From the NCBI GenBank assembly GCA_014380365.1, contig JACMJZ010000030.1, positions 1 through 64,000 on the forward strand: 64,000 nucleotides of DNA. The letters are read 5' to 3'. The notes under the pieces are model-generated. The model was not told the origin of the DNA, did no database searches, and saw nothing but the letters and a program-made list of their open reading frames with translations. Positions 9,186 to 19,393 of the stretch are shown piece by piece (position 1 is the stretch's first letter; every line of letters begins with the position of its first letter). The translations under genes were made by a program, and so were the position numbers. This stretch comes from Pyrinomonadaceae bacterium. Its GTDB lineage: Bacteria > Acidobacteriota > Blastocatellia > Pyrinomonadales > Pyrinomonadaceae.

Positions 9186-10364
9186 ATGACACGCAGCAAA
9201 ATCAAGCTTGGCCTTGAGAGATTACTTGAGGAAAACGTTGATGTCCTGAAGGACGCCCGCATTGGACTGATCTGTAATCAGGCGTCGGTAGATCACAGTT
9301 TTCGCCACGCGGCAGACATGCTACACGAGCATCCGGACGTTCAACTGCGCGCGCTCTTCGGCCCACAACACGGCATCCGGGGAGATGTTCAGGACAATAT
9401 GATCGAGACTGAACACACCGTGGATCTCCAGACCGGCCTGCCGATACACTCGCTTTACAGCGAGACTCGCGAGCCAACCGAGTCCATGTTGAAGGACCTG
9501 GATATTCTGGTTTTTGATATGCAGGACATTGGTTGTCGCATCTACACTTTTGCCTACACGATGGCAAATTCGATGGCGGCAGCGAAGCGGTTTGGGAAGA
9601 AGGTCATCGTTTGTGATCGGCCAAATCCGATTAATGGAGTTGACGTCGCGGGGAATGTTCTGGAACCTGCTCAGGCGTCGTTTGTCGGCCAATTTGCAAT
9701 TCCTACCCGGCACGGGATGACTCTGGGAGAGCTGGCGCTCCTGTTCAATAACCATTTCGGAATCGCCTGTGATCTTGAGGTTATCCGCATGGAAGGCTGG
9801 GAGCGCGAACACTGGCTCGACCAAACTGACGCTCCCTGGGTGATGCCATCGCCAAATATTCCGACGCTTGATTCCGCCACCGTCTTTCCTGGGACAGTCC
9901 ATTTCGAGGGAACGCAACTGTCGGAGGGGAGGGGAACGACGCGGCCCTTCGAACTCGTAGGGGCGCCTTACGTGGACGCCGAGCAATATGCCGGTCGACT
10001 TAATGATTTACATTTACCCGGGGTCTTTTTTCGCAGTTGCATCTTTCGACCAACGTTTCAAAAGCACGACGGCGTCAGTTGCGGCGGAGTGCAGATACAC
10101 GTGACGGACCGAGATGCGTTTGAACCTGTGCTCGCAGGCCTACAGATGGTCAAAGTTGTTCATGACCTATATCCTGATGAGTTCAGATGGAAAGAGCCGC
10201 CGTATGAATACGTCTACGATCGAAACCCTTTTGACGTGATCTCCGGGACTTCAAGTATTAGGCAAGCTATTGAAGAGGGTTCATCAATAGAGGCGCTTCA
10301 GGAAAGTTGGGGAGAGAGCCTTATAGAGTTTCAGCGCATTCGAGCAAGCCATGTCCTCTATTAG
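9186..10364 (+). CDS. NamZ-like exo-beta-N-acetylmuramidase (DUF1343 family)
   Basis: The 392-residue protein matches the DUF1343 family, whose characterised member NamZ releases terminal N-acetylmuramic acid from peptidoglycan fragments. Visible family motifs are ICNQASVD, LFGPQHGIRGD, LVFDMQDIGCRIYTF, CDRPNPING and FEGTQLSEGRGTTRPFE. I see no clear signal peptide at this start, so it is either cytoplasmic or the true start lies elsewhere. It probably takes part in cell-wall recycling together with the upstream hydrolase. Confidence 0.88.
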   Translation: MTRSKIKLGLERLLEENVDVLKDARIGLICNQASVDHSFRHAADMLHEHPDVQLRALFGPQHGIRGDVQDNMIETEHTVDLQTGLPIHSLYSETREPTESMLKDLDILVFDMQDIGCRIYTFAYTMANSMAAAKRFGKKVIVCDRPNPINGVDVAGNVLEPAQASFVGQFAIPTRHGMTLGELALLFNNHFGIACDLEVIRMEGWEREHWLDQTDAPWVMPSPNIPTLDSATVFPGTVHFEGTQLSEGRGTTRPFELVGAPYVDAEQYAGRLNDLHLPGVFFRSCIFRPTFQKHDGVSCGGVQIHVTDRDAFEPVLAGLQMVKVVHDLYPDEFRWKEPPYEYVYDRNPFDVISGTSSIRQAIEEGSSIEALQESWGESLIEFQRIRASHVLY

Positions 10365-10534
10365 ATTGTTGAAGTGAATCTTGAGAGGTCGTTGCGCCGA
10401 CCGTTGAGGCTTCGGGTTAAGTCGCTGGCGAGTCAGATGCGGAGTAGCTACAGAAGCTAACGTAAAACCTAAAGACACGAGAGACCAAACATCGGCATTG
10501 TGCTGATAAGTCAGAGATAGTTTTGGAGGGTAAT

Positions 10535-10966
10535 TTGAGTAACGTAGATAACGAACAGTCGGAGGAAACTGCTCCAGCCAGCGCGTGGCTAATGGGGGCC
10601 GCGGGATGGTTGGTCCCGGGTCTTGGCCACCTGCTTCAAGGAAGGCTCGTTCGCGCCATTTTGCTCGGCGGGGCCGTTTGGGCTTGTTTCCTGGGCGGGC
10701 TGTGGATGGGCGGACATTTGTTTATCGTCGACAGCAATAATCAGGGAACGTCAGTTCTACTTCAAGTGCCACCGATGATTGCTAACCTGGGTGCCGGGTT
10801 ACTTTACGTTGCTTCCTGGTTTCTTGGGATTGGTTTCGTGGATGATCCGGCGCATGCGGCCCGCGCCACTTACGAATATGGAAATACATTTCTGTTGATT
10901 GCCGGGCTGCTGAATTATCTTTGCATGCTGGATGCTTTTGATATTTCGGCCGGGAGGAAGTCGTGA
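10535..10966 (+). CDS. Small multispanning membrane protein (DUF6677-like)
   Basis: The 143-residue protein has three to four hydrophobic segments, starting with AWLMGAAGWLVPGLGHLLQG near residue 15. This is the 'PGLGHLYQG'-type motif of small TM2-like membrane proteins. I placed the start at the TTG of 10535, because a GGAGGG site ends four bases before it. An in-frame TTG at 10523 lies within that site. Its stop overlaps the next small gene by four bases (GTGA), so the two are translationally coupled. No biochemical role is known to me. Confidence 0.72.
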   Translation: MSNVDNEQSEETAPASAWLMGAAGWLVPGLGHLLQGRLVRAILLGGAVWACFLGGLWMGGHLFIVDSNNQGTSVLLQVPPMIANLGAGLLYVASWFLGIGFVDDPAHAARATYEYGNTFLLIAGLLNYLCMLDAFDISAGRKS

Positions 10967-11133
10967 GACATTTTTTGGTAATGACGGCTTTCGCCATCGC
11001 TGCCGCCGTGGTTTTCGGCGCCGTTGCCAAAGACTCAACCAAAGACCGCGTGCTGTACGGACTTAAAGTGTTTGTTGAGTTTATGGTCATTGGCCTGGTG
11101 CTTGGCTGGGTGCTTTATTTTCTTCCTTTCTAG
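10963..11133 (+). CDS. Short two-helix membrane protein
   Basis: A 56-codon frame starts with GTG inside the stop of the preceding gene (GTGA overlap) and ends two bases before the longest recO frame. The translation begins MRHFLVMTAFAIAAAVVFG and has a charged middle (KDSTKDRVLYGLK). A second hydrophobic helix, FMVIGLVLGWVLYFL, follows. A GGGAGGAAG site precedes the GTG. Coupling and hydrophobicity make it credible as a partner of the upstream membrane protein. No family is recognised. Confidence 0.68.
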   Translation: MRHFLVMTAFAIAAAVVFGAVAKDSTKDRVLYGLKVFVEFMVIGLVLGWVLYFLPF

Positions 11134-11186
11134 GAATGGGCTTTGTCAGTACCGCAGGCGGTTCTGAGTTAGCCGGAGTTCTCGAA

Positions 11187-11930
11187 ATGGCGTTGCTTGA
11201 GACTGAGGCGGTCATCCTAAGGACTTACAACTTTGCCGAAGCAGATAAGATCGTTGTTTGTTTGACCCGGCAAGCCGGTCTCATCCGCGGGGTTGCCAAA
11301 GGCTGCAGAAAACTCAAAAGTAGGTTTGGCGCCGCTCTTGAGCCTTTTACCCTCGCCAAGATCACCTATTACTACAAAGAGAACCAAGAGCTCGTATCTT
11401 TGGGTCAAGTCGATATTCTGGAATCATATTTCAAGATGTCGAGCGATCCGGACACGCTGGCGGGTTTGGCGTACATGGGCGACCTGGTAATTGAGTTTTC
11501 GCCGCCCTTCGAAGCTAATGAAAAGCTTTATAGAATGGTGAAGGCTTGCCTCGCCGCAGTTTCGGAGTCGCGGCCGGACTTGCAGGTGATTCTCAGATAC
11601 TTCGAGATATGGTTACTTAAGCTGGAGGGGTATCTTCCGGATATCAGGCGATGTGGGGAATGTCATCAGGAGTTTACTGAAACTGAACTGGCGTACCTGG
11701 GCATCGACTCAGTTTTTCGTTGCCGCAAGTGTAGCCGAGGCGTTGGTAAGTCGCTATCCGGGAGGCTACAGACACAACTTCGCGCCACCCAAAAGCTCGG
11801 CCCCTATCCATTTGCTCAGGCATCACATGAAGTTCCGCCAGGTATTCACCGCGAAATGGCTGAACTAACACATCAACTAATAGGCCGGGTGCTCGAGAAA
11901 CAGCCTCGACTAAGATCGACTTTTCAGTAG
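11187..11930 (+). CDS. recO: DNA repair protein RecO
   Basis: The 247-residue protein is the RecF-pathway mediator that anneals single strands and loads RecA with RecR. It has the OB-fold N-terminus (ALLETEAVILRTYNFAEADKIVVCLT) and the GVAKGCRKLKSRFG segment. A helical domain carries a four-cysteine zinc knuckle, CGECHQEF followed by CRKCSRG. The ATG at 11187 has a GGAG site eight bases upstream and matches the family start. The frame itself opens earlier, at 11136. Confidence 0.93.
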   Translation: MALLETEAVILRTYNFAEADKIVVCLTRQAGLIRGVAKGCRKLKSRFGAALEPFTLAKITYYYKENQELVSLGQVDILESYFKMSSDPDTLAGLAYMGDLVIEFSPPFEANEKLYRMVKACLAAVSESRPDLQVILRYFEIWLLKLEGYLPDIRRCGECHQEFTETELAYLGIDSVFRCRKCSRGVGKSLSGRLQTQLRATQKLGPYPFAQASHEVPPGIHREMAELTHQLIGRVLEKQPRLRSTFQ

Positions 11931-11965
11931 CTCCCAAACCAGCAAGACGTTAGAACTTTCGTTTA

Positions 11966-14272
11966 ATGTCGCCAGTCGCAAAACTTATCCCCAGATACGT
12001 GGTTAGAGGCGCGCTACCTTATGCGGTGCTCACGCTCGTCCTTTTAACCGCCATTCTATTTACGCAGCAATCGGGGCGTTTTGCAGAACTGGCGCTCTAC
12101 GCTGATCTTCCATTATCCCTCGCGGGCGAAATCGCCGCCGCGCTTTTACCCAGCGTCTTGATCCTCACGTTGCCGGTCGCGGTGCTCGCGGGAATCGTCA
12201 TTGGGTTCGCACGTATGGGCAGCGACAGCGAAATCATTGCGCTTCGAGCAGCGGGTGTGGGCACCTGGACGCTCCTTTGGCCGGCGTTGCTCATCGGTGT
12301 GCTAGCCAGTGGCGCAACCGCATTTCTGCACCTGAAGGAGGCGCCTGAAGCGGCACGCGACCTGCGCCGCGCGGTTGTGCAGGGTGCTCTGCGGAAGCTG
12401 GAGTCGCCGGTCGAGCCGCGCACGTTCAATACAGAAATACCTGGATATGTGATTTATGTGCGGGACGGCGACAAGGCCCTGGGTACGTGGGGGCGCGTGT
12501 TCATTTACGCCCATGAGCAGAAGGATGGGTCGACCAGGATTGTAACCGCGAGAGGTGGTCGAATAGATTCATCGCCCGAGAAATCAGAGCTCGTGTTAAG
12601 CGATGCCGTCGCCATGAAGATGCCGTCACAGCAAGCCGCGGAACGGTCCTATGTGGTTGAGCGACTAGATCAGCTGCGCCTGGCGATAGACACGGGCCGC
12701 GCCGGGTTGATCGAGAGTTTAAGTAAAAAGGAAGTGCAGGCGGAAGAACTCGATTGGTCCGACTTGAAACGCCAGGCCAGGTCCGAATCCGTCGTCGAGA
12801 GAAGGGAAGCGGAAAGAACGATGCAGCGCAAGCTGGCCCTCTCCGCAGCGCCACTTGTGTTTTCCCTGTTTGGCGGACTGCTCGGGGTACGTGTCAGACG
12901 AGGTGGACGTGGGCTCGGCATCCTGCTTTCGCTCGCGGTGGTTGTGGTCTATTACCTTGTTTCTCTGCTGGGGGAATCACTGGCTCGCACCGGTACCTTA
13001 TCAGCAATCGTGGGCGAGTGGATGGCGACGGCGGTGATCCTTTTGTTGAGTTTGATGTTACTGCGCTTCGACAGCAGGCCACGGTTTGAATGGGCTAAAC
13101 GACTGTCTCGGGAGAAGCAAGCAGGTGTCAGAAAACCGCGTGCTGTGCAGGAACATACTCTGGGTGCGGGGCGTTCTGGATTTCCAAGTCTGCTCGATAC
13201 AAGTCTATTCCGGACCTTGTGGATGAGTTTCCTGGTGGGCTTTGTTTCTCTGGTTTCGATTTTTATCATCTTCACGCTCTTCGAACTCTGGCGCTTCATC
13301 GGCGCCAATCGCGTGCCGGCTGGGGTCGTTGCCAGGTATCTGCTTTACCTCCTGCCGCTGGTTGCAGTTGAACTGTTTCCGGCGACCATGCTCATCACGG
13401 TGCTCATCACTTATGCGCTGCTGGCGCGGCGAAGCGAAGCGATCGCCTGGTGGGCCTCGGGGCAGAGTGTTTACCGGCTGATGATGCCTGGGTTGTTGTT
13501 TGCGATTGCGGTGGGCGCCGGCACTTGGTTGGTCCAGGAACACCTGATGCCCGCAGCGAATGTTAAGCAGGAGGCGTTGCGCACGCGAATTAGAGGCGGA
13601 CAGGCTCGGGCTACAACTGGAACAGGTCGCCAGTGGTTAGCTTCAATCGAGGATAGACGGCTCTATTCTTATGAGTTTGATGAGCAACCTGGCGCTTTGA
13701 TAGAGCCAACTATTTACGAACTGGACGGGGAAGGCGTCCACCTGGCTCGCGTAATAACCGGTAAATCGGGTAGGTGGACTGCGGCGAACCAGATGGTTGT
13801 TAGCGAGGTGGAAACAGTCAGTCTGGGGGGAGCAGGCGGAATGACGGTTGAGAGACAACTGCTGCCGGAACTCCCCTTATCGGGGATAGATTCGCCGCAG
13901 GTCTTCAGGCCCACAGTGGACAAACCTTCCCAGCTGAGCGTGCTGGCGCTCAGCAGCTATCTCAAAGCAGCAAAACAGCGGGGCGTGGATGTGTCGGCTT
14001 TGGCAGTTGCACTCCAAAGGAAGTATGTGAACCCATTCAGCGTCATTGTGATGGCGTTCATAGGAATGCCTCTAGCCCTGGCGTTTGGGAAACGGGGAGC
14101 AATCGTGGCGCTCTGCGTGGCAGTTGGGGTCAGTGTTTCCTATTGGGGAGTGGGCGGTGGCTTTCAACAACTGGGGAACCATGGCATGTTGCCGCCGGAG
14201 GTTGCCGCCTGGTCCCCGCCCGTCATCTTCGCAGCCTTAGGGACTTACTTCCTCACGAGAGTTCGCACCTAG
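11966..14272 (+). CDS. Fused LptF-LptG-type lipopolysaccharide export permease
   Basis: The 768-residue protein contains two YjgP/YjgQ permease units in tandem, where most Gram-negative bacteria have two separate proteins of about 360 residues. Unit 1 (about 1-365) starts LIPRYVVRGALPYAVLT and ends in helices after LGVRVRRGGRG. Unit 2 (about 400-768) starts SLFRTLWMSFLVGFVS and ends with LALAFGKRG and TM helices. Each unit has the usual TM bundle split by a periplasmic beta-jellyroll. With LptB and LptC it would extract LPS from the inner membrane. recO lies 36 bp upstream. Confidence 0.9.
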   Translation: MSPVAKLIPRYVVRGALPYAVLTLVLLTAILFTQQSGRFAELALYADLPLSLAGEIAAALLPSVLILTLPVAVLAGIVIGFARMGSDSEIIALRAAGVGTWTLLWPALLIGVLASGATAFLHLKEAPEAARDLRRAVVQGALRKLESPVEPRTFNTEIPGYVIYVRDGDKALGTWGRVFIYAHEQKDGSTRIVTARGGRIDSSPEKSELVLSDAVAMKMPSQQAAERSYVVERLDQLRLAIDTGRAGLIESLSKKEVQAEELDWSDLKRQARSESVVERREAERTMQRKLALSAAPLVFSLFGGLLGVRVRRGGRGLGILLSLAVVVVYYLVSLLGESLARTGTLSAIVGEWMATAVILLLSLMLLRFDSRPRFEWAKRLSREKQAGVRKPRAVQEHTLGAGRSGFPSLLDTSLFRTLWMSFLVGFVSLVSIFIIFTLFELWRFIGANRVPAGVVARYLLYLLPLVAVELFPATMLITVLITYALLARRSEAIAWWASGQSVYRLMMPGLLFAIAVGAGTWLVQEHLMPAANVKQEALRTRIRGGQARATTGTGRQWLASIEDRRLYSYEFDEQPGALIEPTIYELDGEGVHLARVITGKSGRWTAANQMVVSEVETVSLGGAGGMTVERQLLPELPLSGIDSPQVFRPTVDKPSQLSVLALSSYLKAAKQRGVDVSALAVALQRKYVNPFSVIVMAFIGMPLALAFGKRGAIVALCVAVGVSVSYWGVGGGFQQLGNHGMLPPEVAAWSPPVIFAALGTYFLTRVRT

Positions 14273-14313
14273 AAGAGTCAAGTTAAAGAAGTGTCAAGTT
14301 AGGTAGTCTCTAA

Positions 14314-14397
14314 GGTAAGGAAGGCGGGCTTGCCCCCGCTCTTGAGCCCGTCAATTTGGCCAACATCAAGAGCGGGGACAAGCCCGCCTTCCTTACC
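14314..14397. terminator. Bidirectional hairpin between convergent lptFG and ahcY
   Basis: The 32-nt arms 14314-14345 and 14366-14397 are complementary except for one base, with a 20-nt loop. The position between the ends of two convergent genes fits a bidirectional terminator. The unusually long, nearly perfect stem also suggests a dispersed palindromic repeat. A direct duplication of GAGCTCACTAGACTT follows at about 14399-14430. Confidence 0.75.
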
Positions 14398-14443
14398 TGA
14401 GCTCACTAGACTTGAGCTCACTAGACTTGAGCAGTTACTGGTT

Positions 14444-15751
<1,308 letters not shown>

Positions 15752-15783
15752 CTAAGATGTGACTACTGAGCGTTCCGGCAGAA

Positions 15784-16935
15784 TTAAACTCCAGCAGCGT
15801 TGCGTAGCGACTCAGCCTTATCAGCCTTTTCCCAGGTGAAACCCTCTTCTTCGCGACCAAAATGGCCGTAGGCTGCCGTCGCCTTATATATAGGACGCCG
15901 AAGATCCAGTTCCTTCATGATCCCTGCCGGCGTCAAGTCGAAGTTTTGCCGCACGAGGTTGGCGAGGGAACTCTCGCTGATACGACCCGTACCTTTGGTG
16001 TCCACCATCACCGAAACAGGCTCGGCCACGCCAATTGCGTATGCCAGTTGAACCAGACAACGATCGGAGAGTCCGGCGGCGACGATGTTTTTCGCTACAT
16101 AGCGCGCCATGTAAGCGGCGGAGCGATCAACCTTCGTCGGATCCTTGCCGGAAAATGCACCGCCACCATGCGGAGCATACCCACCGTAGGTGTCGACAAT
16201 AATCTTACGGCCGGTCAGGCCGGCGTCACCCTGGGGGCCGCCAGTTACAAACCGTCCGGTTGGGTTTATGTGAATCTTCGTTTCGTTGTCAAGCAACTCT
16301 TCGGAAACGGTGTGCCGGATTACTTGCTCCTCAATTTCAGCGCGCAGCTTTTCATTGGTAACGTCCTTATCGTGCTGAGAGGAGATCACAATGGCGCTTG
16401 CCCGAAAAGGACGGCCGTCGCGGTACTCGATCGTCACCTGAGACTTCCCATCGGGCCTTAGATAAGGCAAATCGCCGGATTTGCGGACCTCGGAGAGTCT
16501 CCGGGCGAGCAGGTGGGCGAGCTGAATTGGCAAAGGCATCAATTCAGGGGTTTCGGTGCAGGCAAATCCAAACATCAACCCCTGGTCGCCGGCGCCCCCA
16601 GTGTCTACGCCCATCGCGATGTCCGGAGACTGGCGATCAATGGCCGACAGTACGCTGCAGGTGTCGCAATCAAATCCGAACTTGCCTCGGGTATATCCAA
16701 TTTCACGGATCGTCTCGCGAGCAATCCTGCTGTAGTCGATCTGCGCCTTCGTTGTTATTTCACCCGCCATCACCACCAAACCGGTGGTAACCAGGGTCTC
16801 ACAAGCGACGCGCGCAGTGGGATCCTCGCTCAATGCAGCATCAAGCACGGCGTCTGATATTTGATCAGCTATTTTGTCGGGATGGCCTTCGGTGACAGAC
16901 TCTGAAGTAAATAAAAAACCTGATTCAGTACTCAA
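15784..16935 (-). CDS. metK: S-adenosylmethionine synthase
   Basis: The 383-residue enzyme makes SAM from methionine and ATP. It has the signature [21 protein letters not shown] at its N-terminus, [10 protein letters not shown] in the middle, and the P-loop-like [20 protein letters not shown] start it at the TTG of 16935, because a GGAG site lies six bases upstream and the family begins there. The frame stays open for another 59 codons to 17112, but that part spans a promoter-like sequence and has no family similarity. It heads a metK-ahcY unit. Confidence 0.96.
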   Translation of the reverse strand: MSTESGFLFTSESVTEGHPDKIADQISDAVLDAALSEDPTARVACETLVTTGLVVMAGEITTKAQIDYSRIARETIREIGYTRGKFGFDCDTCSVLSAIDRQSPDIAMGVDTGGAGDQGLMFGFACTETPELMPLPIQLAHLLARRLSEVRKSGDLPYLRPDGKSQVTIEYRDGRPFRASAIVISSQHDKDVTNEKLRAEIEEQVIRHTVSEELLDNETKIHINPTGRFVTGGPQGDAGLTGRKIIVDTYGGYAPHGGGAFSGKDPTKVDRSAAYMARYVAKNIVAAGLSDRCLVQLAYAIGVAEPVSVMVDTKGTGRISESSLANLVRQNFDLTPAGIMKELDLRRPIYKATAAYGHFGREEEGFTWEKADKAESLRNAAGV

Positions 16936-16986
16936 GTAGGGCTCCTTTGTATTTGCCGGGGCTAAGATGTTACAAAAAGACCGCGT

Positions 16987-17016
16987 AATGTAACAGCCAG
17001 CCTTCTGAAGTGTCAA
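16987..17016 (-). promoter_or_regulatory. Putative sigma-70 promoter of metK-ahcY
   Basis: On the minus strand, TTGACA (17011-17016) and TACATT (16987-16992) are separated by 18 bp, about 50 bp upstream of the metK start. An inverted repeat TGTTACA-N14-TGTAACA (16968-16995) overlaps the -10 and could be an operator. No SAM-I, SAM-II or SAM-IV riboswitch core was recognised in the leader. Confidence 0.45.
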
Positions 17017-17266
17017 GGAAGGCCCGATTTCTGGAATACTGAACAACAGGAACGACAATGATCCAGAATCGATTAAACTAACACTAACACTAAGATTCAT
17101 GACCGGCGACATAATATGTATTATCAGACTCAGCGGACTTAATTGAGGCTTTCGGTTTTGGACGCCTTGCGACCTCCGGTCAGGTAAAAGTACAAAGAGT
17201 TATCAAGTAAAAGTACCAAGTCCCCTATTTGGACGCGCAATTGGTACTTTTAATCGCAACTAGCTT

Positions 17267-17482
17267 TCAACTTATCCTCTGAGACGCCTTCTGAACTGCA
17301 ATCAGAGACAAATGAACTCCAATGAATAGCCACGCCGGCAACGGAGCCCAGGGCGGAACACAGAGAACTGTGGCAGAGATTACTTCGGCGAAGCTGATAT
17401 GACGCTTGGCAAGTCGATGGTGCAGAATGTGAATCGCCTGCACAACCAAAAGCGCGATATAGGTATTCTGTGGAGTCAACAT
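17267..17482 (-). CDS. Small two-helix membrane protein, unknown
   Basis: The 71-codon frame starts at an ATG with an AGGAG site six bases upstream. It has a hydrophobic N-terminal helix (TYIALLVVQAIHIL), a basic histidine-containing link (HHRLAKRH), and a second hydrophobic region rich in W/P (VPPWAPLPAWLFIGVHLSLIAV). The site and the helices argue for a real gene. I do not recognise a family, and the neighbours give no clue. Confidence 0.5.
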   Translation of the reverse strand: MLTPQNTYIALLVVQAIHILHHRLAKRHISFAEVISATVLCVPPWAPLPAWLFIGVHLSLIAVQKASQRIS

Positions 17483-17522
17483 CGACGCTCCTGGAGTCTG
17501 ATAGTTTGGATCTTAAGTCTCA

Positions 17523-18110
17523 CTATTTCTTTAGATCTCGTTGCAGCCATTGAACCGCCTTCTTGACGTAGTACTCTTTGTCACCACCCAGCTGTGCGAG
17601 CGTTTCGTTGATCTGCGGACGTGCGTCGTTGTCTTTGACGAAATGCGTGAGCAGTACGAGAGCCAGTCGGCGCTCCCATGGATTCTTTGACTTAACTAGC
17701 TTGGTTGACCAGGCAAACAGTTCGTCCTGTTTCTTGAAAGCAATTCCGCGTAGCCCTTGCATCGCCAGAGTGTCACACACCGCCCAGTCGCTAATCTCGG
17801 AAGCAAATTTCTTTGCCACGGCCACGGCTCGATCCGGATCCTTTTTGCACGAGCTTCCGAGTAACTTCGCCGCCAGGAGTCGTTCTTCAAAGGAGCCTGC
17901 TTTCCAAAGAGCTTCCGCTAATTCGAACCCGCCATCGCTGAACTCTTTAGCGAGCTGGTTCAAAAGCGGAACGCGAACTCCGTAAACGTCTTGTGAGGTC
18001 GGGATGAACTTTTGAAAGGCGGCTTTTGCCGCAGGATCGGCCCTAGCCATCAACGCTTGCTTGATAGAAGCCGCTCTTTGAGAGACGTTCAAACCAGAAG
18101 TCTGGCTCAT
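17523..18110 (-). CDS. DNA alkylation repair family protein (AlkD-like HEAT repeats)
   Basis: The 195-residue alpha-helical protein resembles AlkD-type DNA glycosylases, which remove bulky or charged alkylpurines without base flipping. The YGVRVPLLNQLAKEF and SDWAVCDTLAMQGL segments match the family, and FEERLLAAKLL marks a HEAT-like helix pair. It is shorter than typical AlkD (about 230 residues), so catalytic activity is not certain. It stands alone between two unrelated genes on the same strand. Confidence 0.75.
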   Translation of the reverse strand: MSQTSGLNVSQRAASIKQALMARADPAAKAAFQKFIPTSQDVYGVRVPLLNQLAKEFSDGGFELAEALWKAGSFEERLLAAKLLGSSCKKDPDRAVAVAKKFASEISDWAVCDTLAMQGLRGIAFKKQDELFAWSTKLVKSKNPWERRLALVLLTHFVKDNDARPQINETLAQLGGDKEYYVKKAVQWLQRDLKK

Positions 18111-18136
18111 AGCGATACTAGCCCATCTGTCGCCGC

Positions 18137-18667
18137 CTATTTCCGTCGCCTGAAATGGTTCTCCGAATACACCTCAAACTCCTTGCCTGGTCCTGCCAAC
18201 TCAAATATTTCGACAAACTCGTTTTCGTTCAGAATCCGGTATGTCTCTCGGGCGCGCCAGCCCATCGGGATGTTCTCAATACTTTCGGAGATTAAGACGA
18301 TCAGCTTGTTATCTGGCGTGATGCTTTCCAACCGGTAATGAATAACGAAGCCCTCAGTGTGGAACTGCCGGAAGAGATGTTGCTTCCGGCCGCGATCGTA
18401 ACTGAAGAATCCTAAATCCTCGTGTGTTTCTCCCTTTGGGTTCTTCGCTTGCGGCGCATACATCGATTTGTGTTTGGCCTCAATGTATTTGCCGCCAAGA
18501 ATAAATTGGTACTGCCTTTCGAGATCAGAAACGCCGGGTTCCCCCTTGCCTGTTCCAGACCAGCTTCCGATGAAAAACATGAGCGGAGGCCACGGGTCTA
18601 ATTTGCGGGTTTCCTGCGCTAGTCCCAGCATAGGGACGAGCAATATTAGTAAGAGTGATCTTCGCAT
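18137..18667 (-). CDS. Secreted lipocalin/nitrobindin-like beta-barrel protein
   Basis: The 176-residue protein has a signal peptide (MRRSLLLILLVPMLGLAQ). The rest opens with PPLMFFIGSWSGTGKGEPG, the pattern that begins THAP4/nitrobindin-like and DUF1579-like barrels. The rest is rich in beta-strand residues. The ATG at 18667 has an AGGAG site about seven bases upstream, so the in-frame codons up to 18715 are not used. It may bind a small hydrophobic ligand or heme in the periplasm. The heme-ligating histidine cannot be assigned. Confidence 0.65.
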   Translation of the reverse strand: MRRSLLLILLVPMLGLAQETRKLDPWPPLMFFIGSWSGTGKGEPGVSDLERQYQFILGGKYIEAKHKSMYAPQAKNPKGETHEDLGFFSYDRGRKQHLFRQFHTEGFVIHYRLESITPDNKLIVLISESIENIPMGWRARETYRILNENEFVEIFELAGPGKEFEVYSENHFRRRK

Positions 18668-18740
18668 TGCCTTATCTCCTTTTGTGAAGAATGGCAGATT
18701 AGTTGGTGCGGTCACAAGTATCCTAATGTATGCGGCTCAA

Positions 18741-19205
18741 TCACAATGGTCTTAGTCCTAAACAAATCAAAGGTGAGTCTCGTAATCGGCGCACCCTTGA
18801 CACCTCAACCTGCACGGTCGCGTGCGCAATTTTGAATTCAGAGGTCACCTTCTTCTGGACCGCCGCAAGCACTTCATCATGAAGCGCGTGATCGGCTAGA
18901 ACCGCATGAACGCTCATCGGATTTACGCCGGAGGTCAGCGACCAGACGTGCAAGTCGTGCACTGAGGCCATCCCATGAACACCAGCAATGGATTCGCGGA
19001 GACTGGCTACATTTACATCAGAAGGCGTTCGCTCGAGCAACACTCCAACGGCGTCCTTCAAAAGCATCCAGGTGCGAGGAAGAATAAACAAACCGATACC
19101 GGCCGAGATGATTGGATCAGCGTAGTACCAGCCGGTCGTGAGCATGATGATTGCGGCGACGATGACCCCCACCGAGGTGAGCTTGGCTTCATTCCGCTTG
19201 CACTC
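18741..19205 (-). pseudogene. C-terminal remnant of a cation diffusion facilitator (CDF/CzcD)
   Basis: The frame encodes the last two membrane helices (SVGVIVAAIIMLTTGWYYADPIIS) and the cytoplasmic domain of a CDF zinc/cadmium exporter. That domain includes ASVHDLHVWSLTSG and a C-terminal HATVQVE. The N-terminal four helices, about 150 residues, are missing. Upstream of about 19205 the similarity stops and an RND pump remnant begins on the other strand. The 3' boundary is the normal CDF end plus a short tail. The element is a broken gene, probably left by a deletion or recombination. Confidence 0.75.
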
Positions 19206-19211
19206 GGCGTC

Positions 19212-19393
19212 GATGAGCCAGGCAAGGAGATTCAGCAGCCAATGGCCGTCGTGATTCTTGGCGGTATCTTTACCTCGACCTTTCTAAACATGATCGTCAT
19301 ACCAGCACTGTATTGAAGTATGGCCGAGCGGAAGCGCCTTCACCAGCACGGGACTCTTCCAACGGTCGAGAGCTAGCTCCAGCTGGAGATTAG
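19212..19393 (+). pseudogene. C-terminal remnant of an RND heavy-metal efflux pump (CzcA/CusA type)
   Basis: The translation GKEIQQPMAVVILGG followed by NMIVIPALY is the last transmembrane part of HME-RND pumps. Directly after PALY the frame stops, but the neighbouring frame continues as LKYGRAEAPSPARDS up to a stop at 19393. One base has therefore been lost near 19314. Only about 60 of roughly 1040 residues remain. It abuts the truncated CDF gene tail to tail. Confidence 0.75.

Noticed and set aside
16936-17112. SAM riboswitch in the metK leader and an N-terminal MetK extension
   Set aside because: No SAM-I, SAM-II or SAM-IV core was found. The extension has no similarity to MetK and overlaps the promoter.
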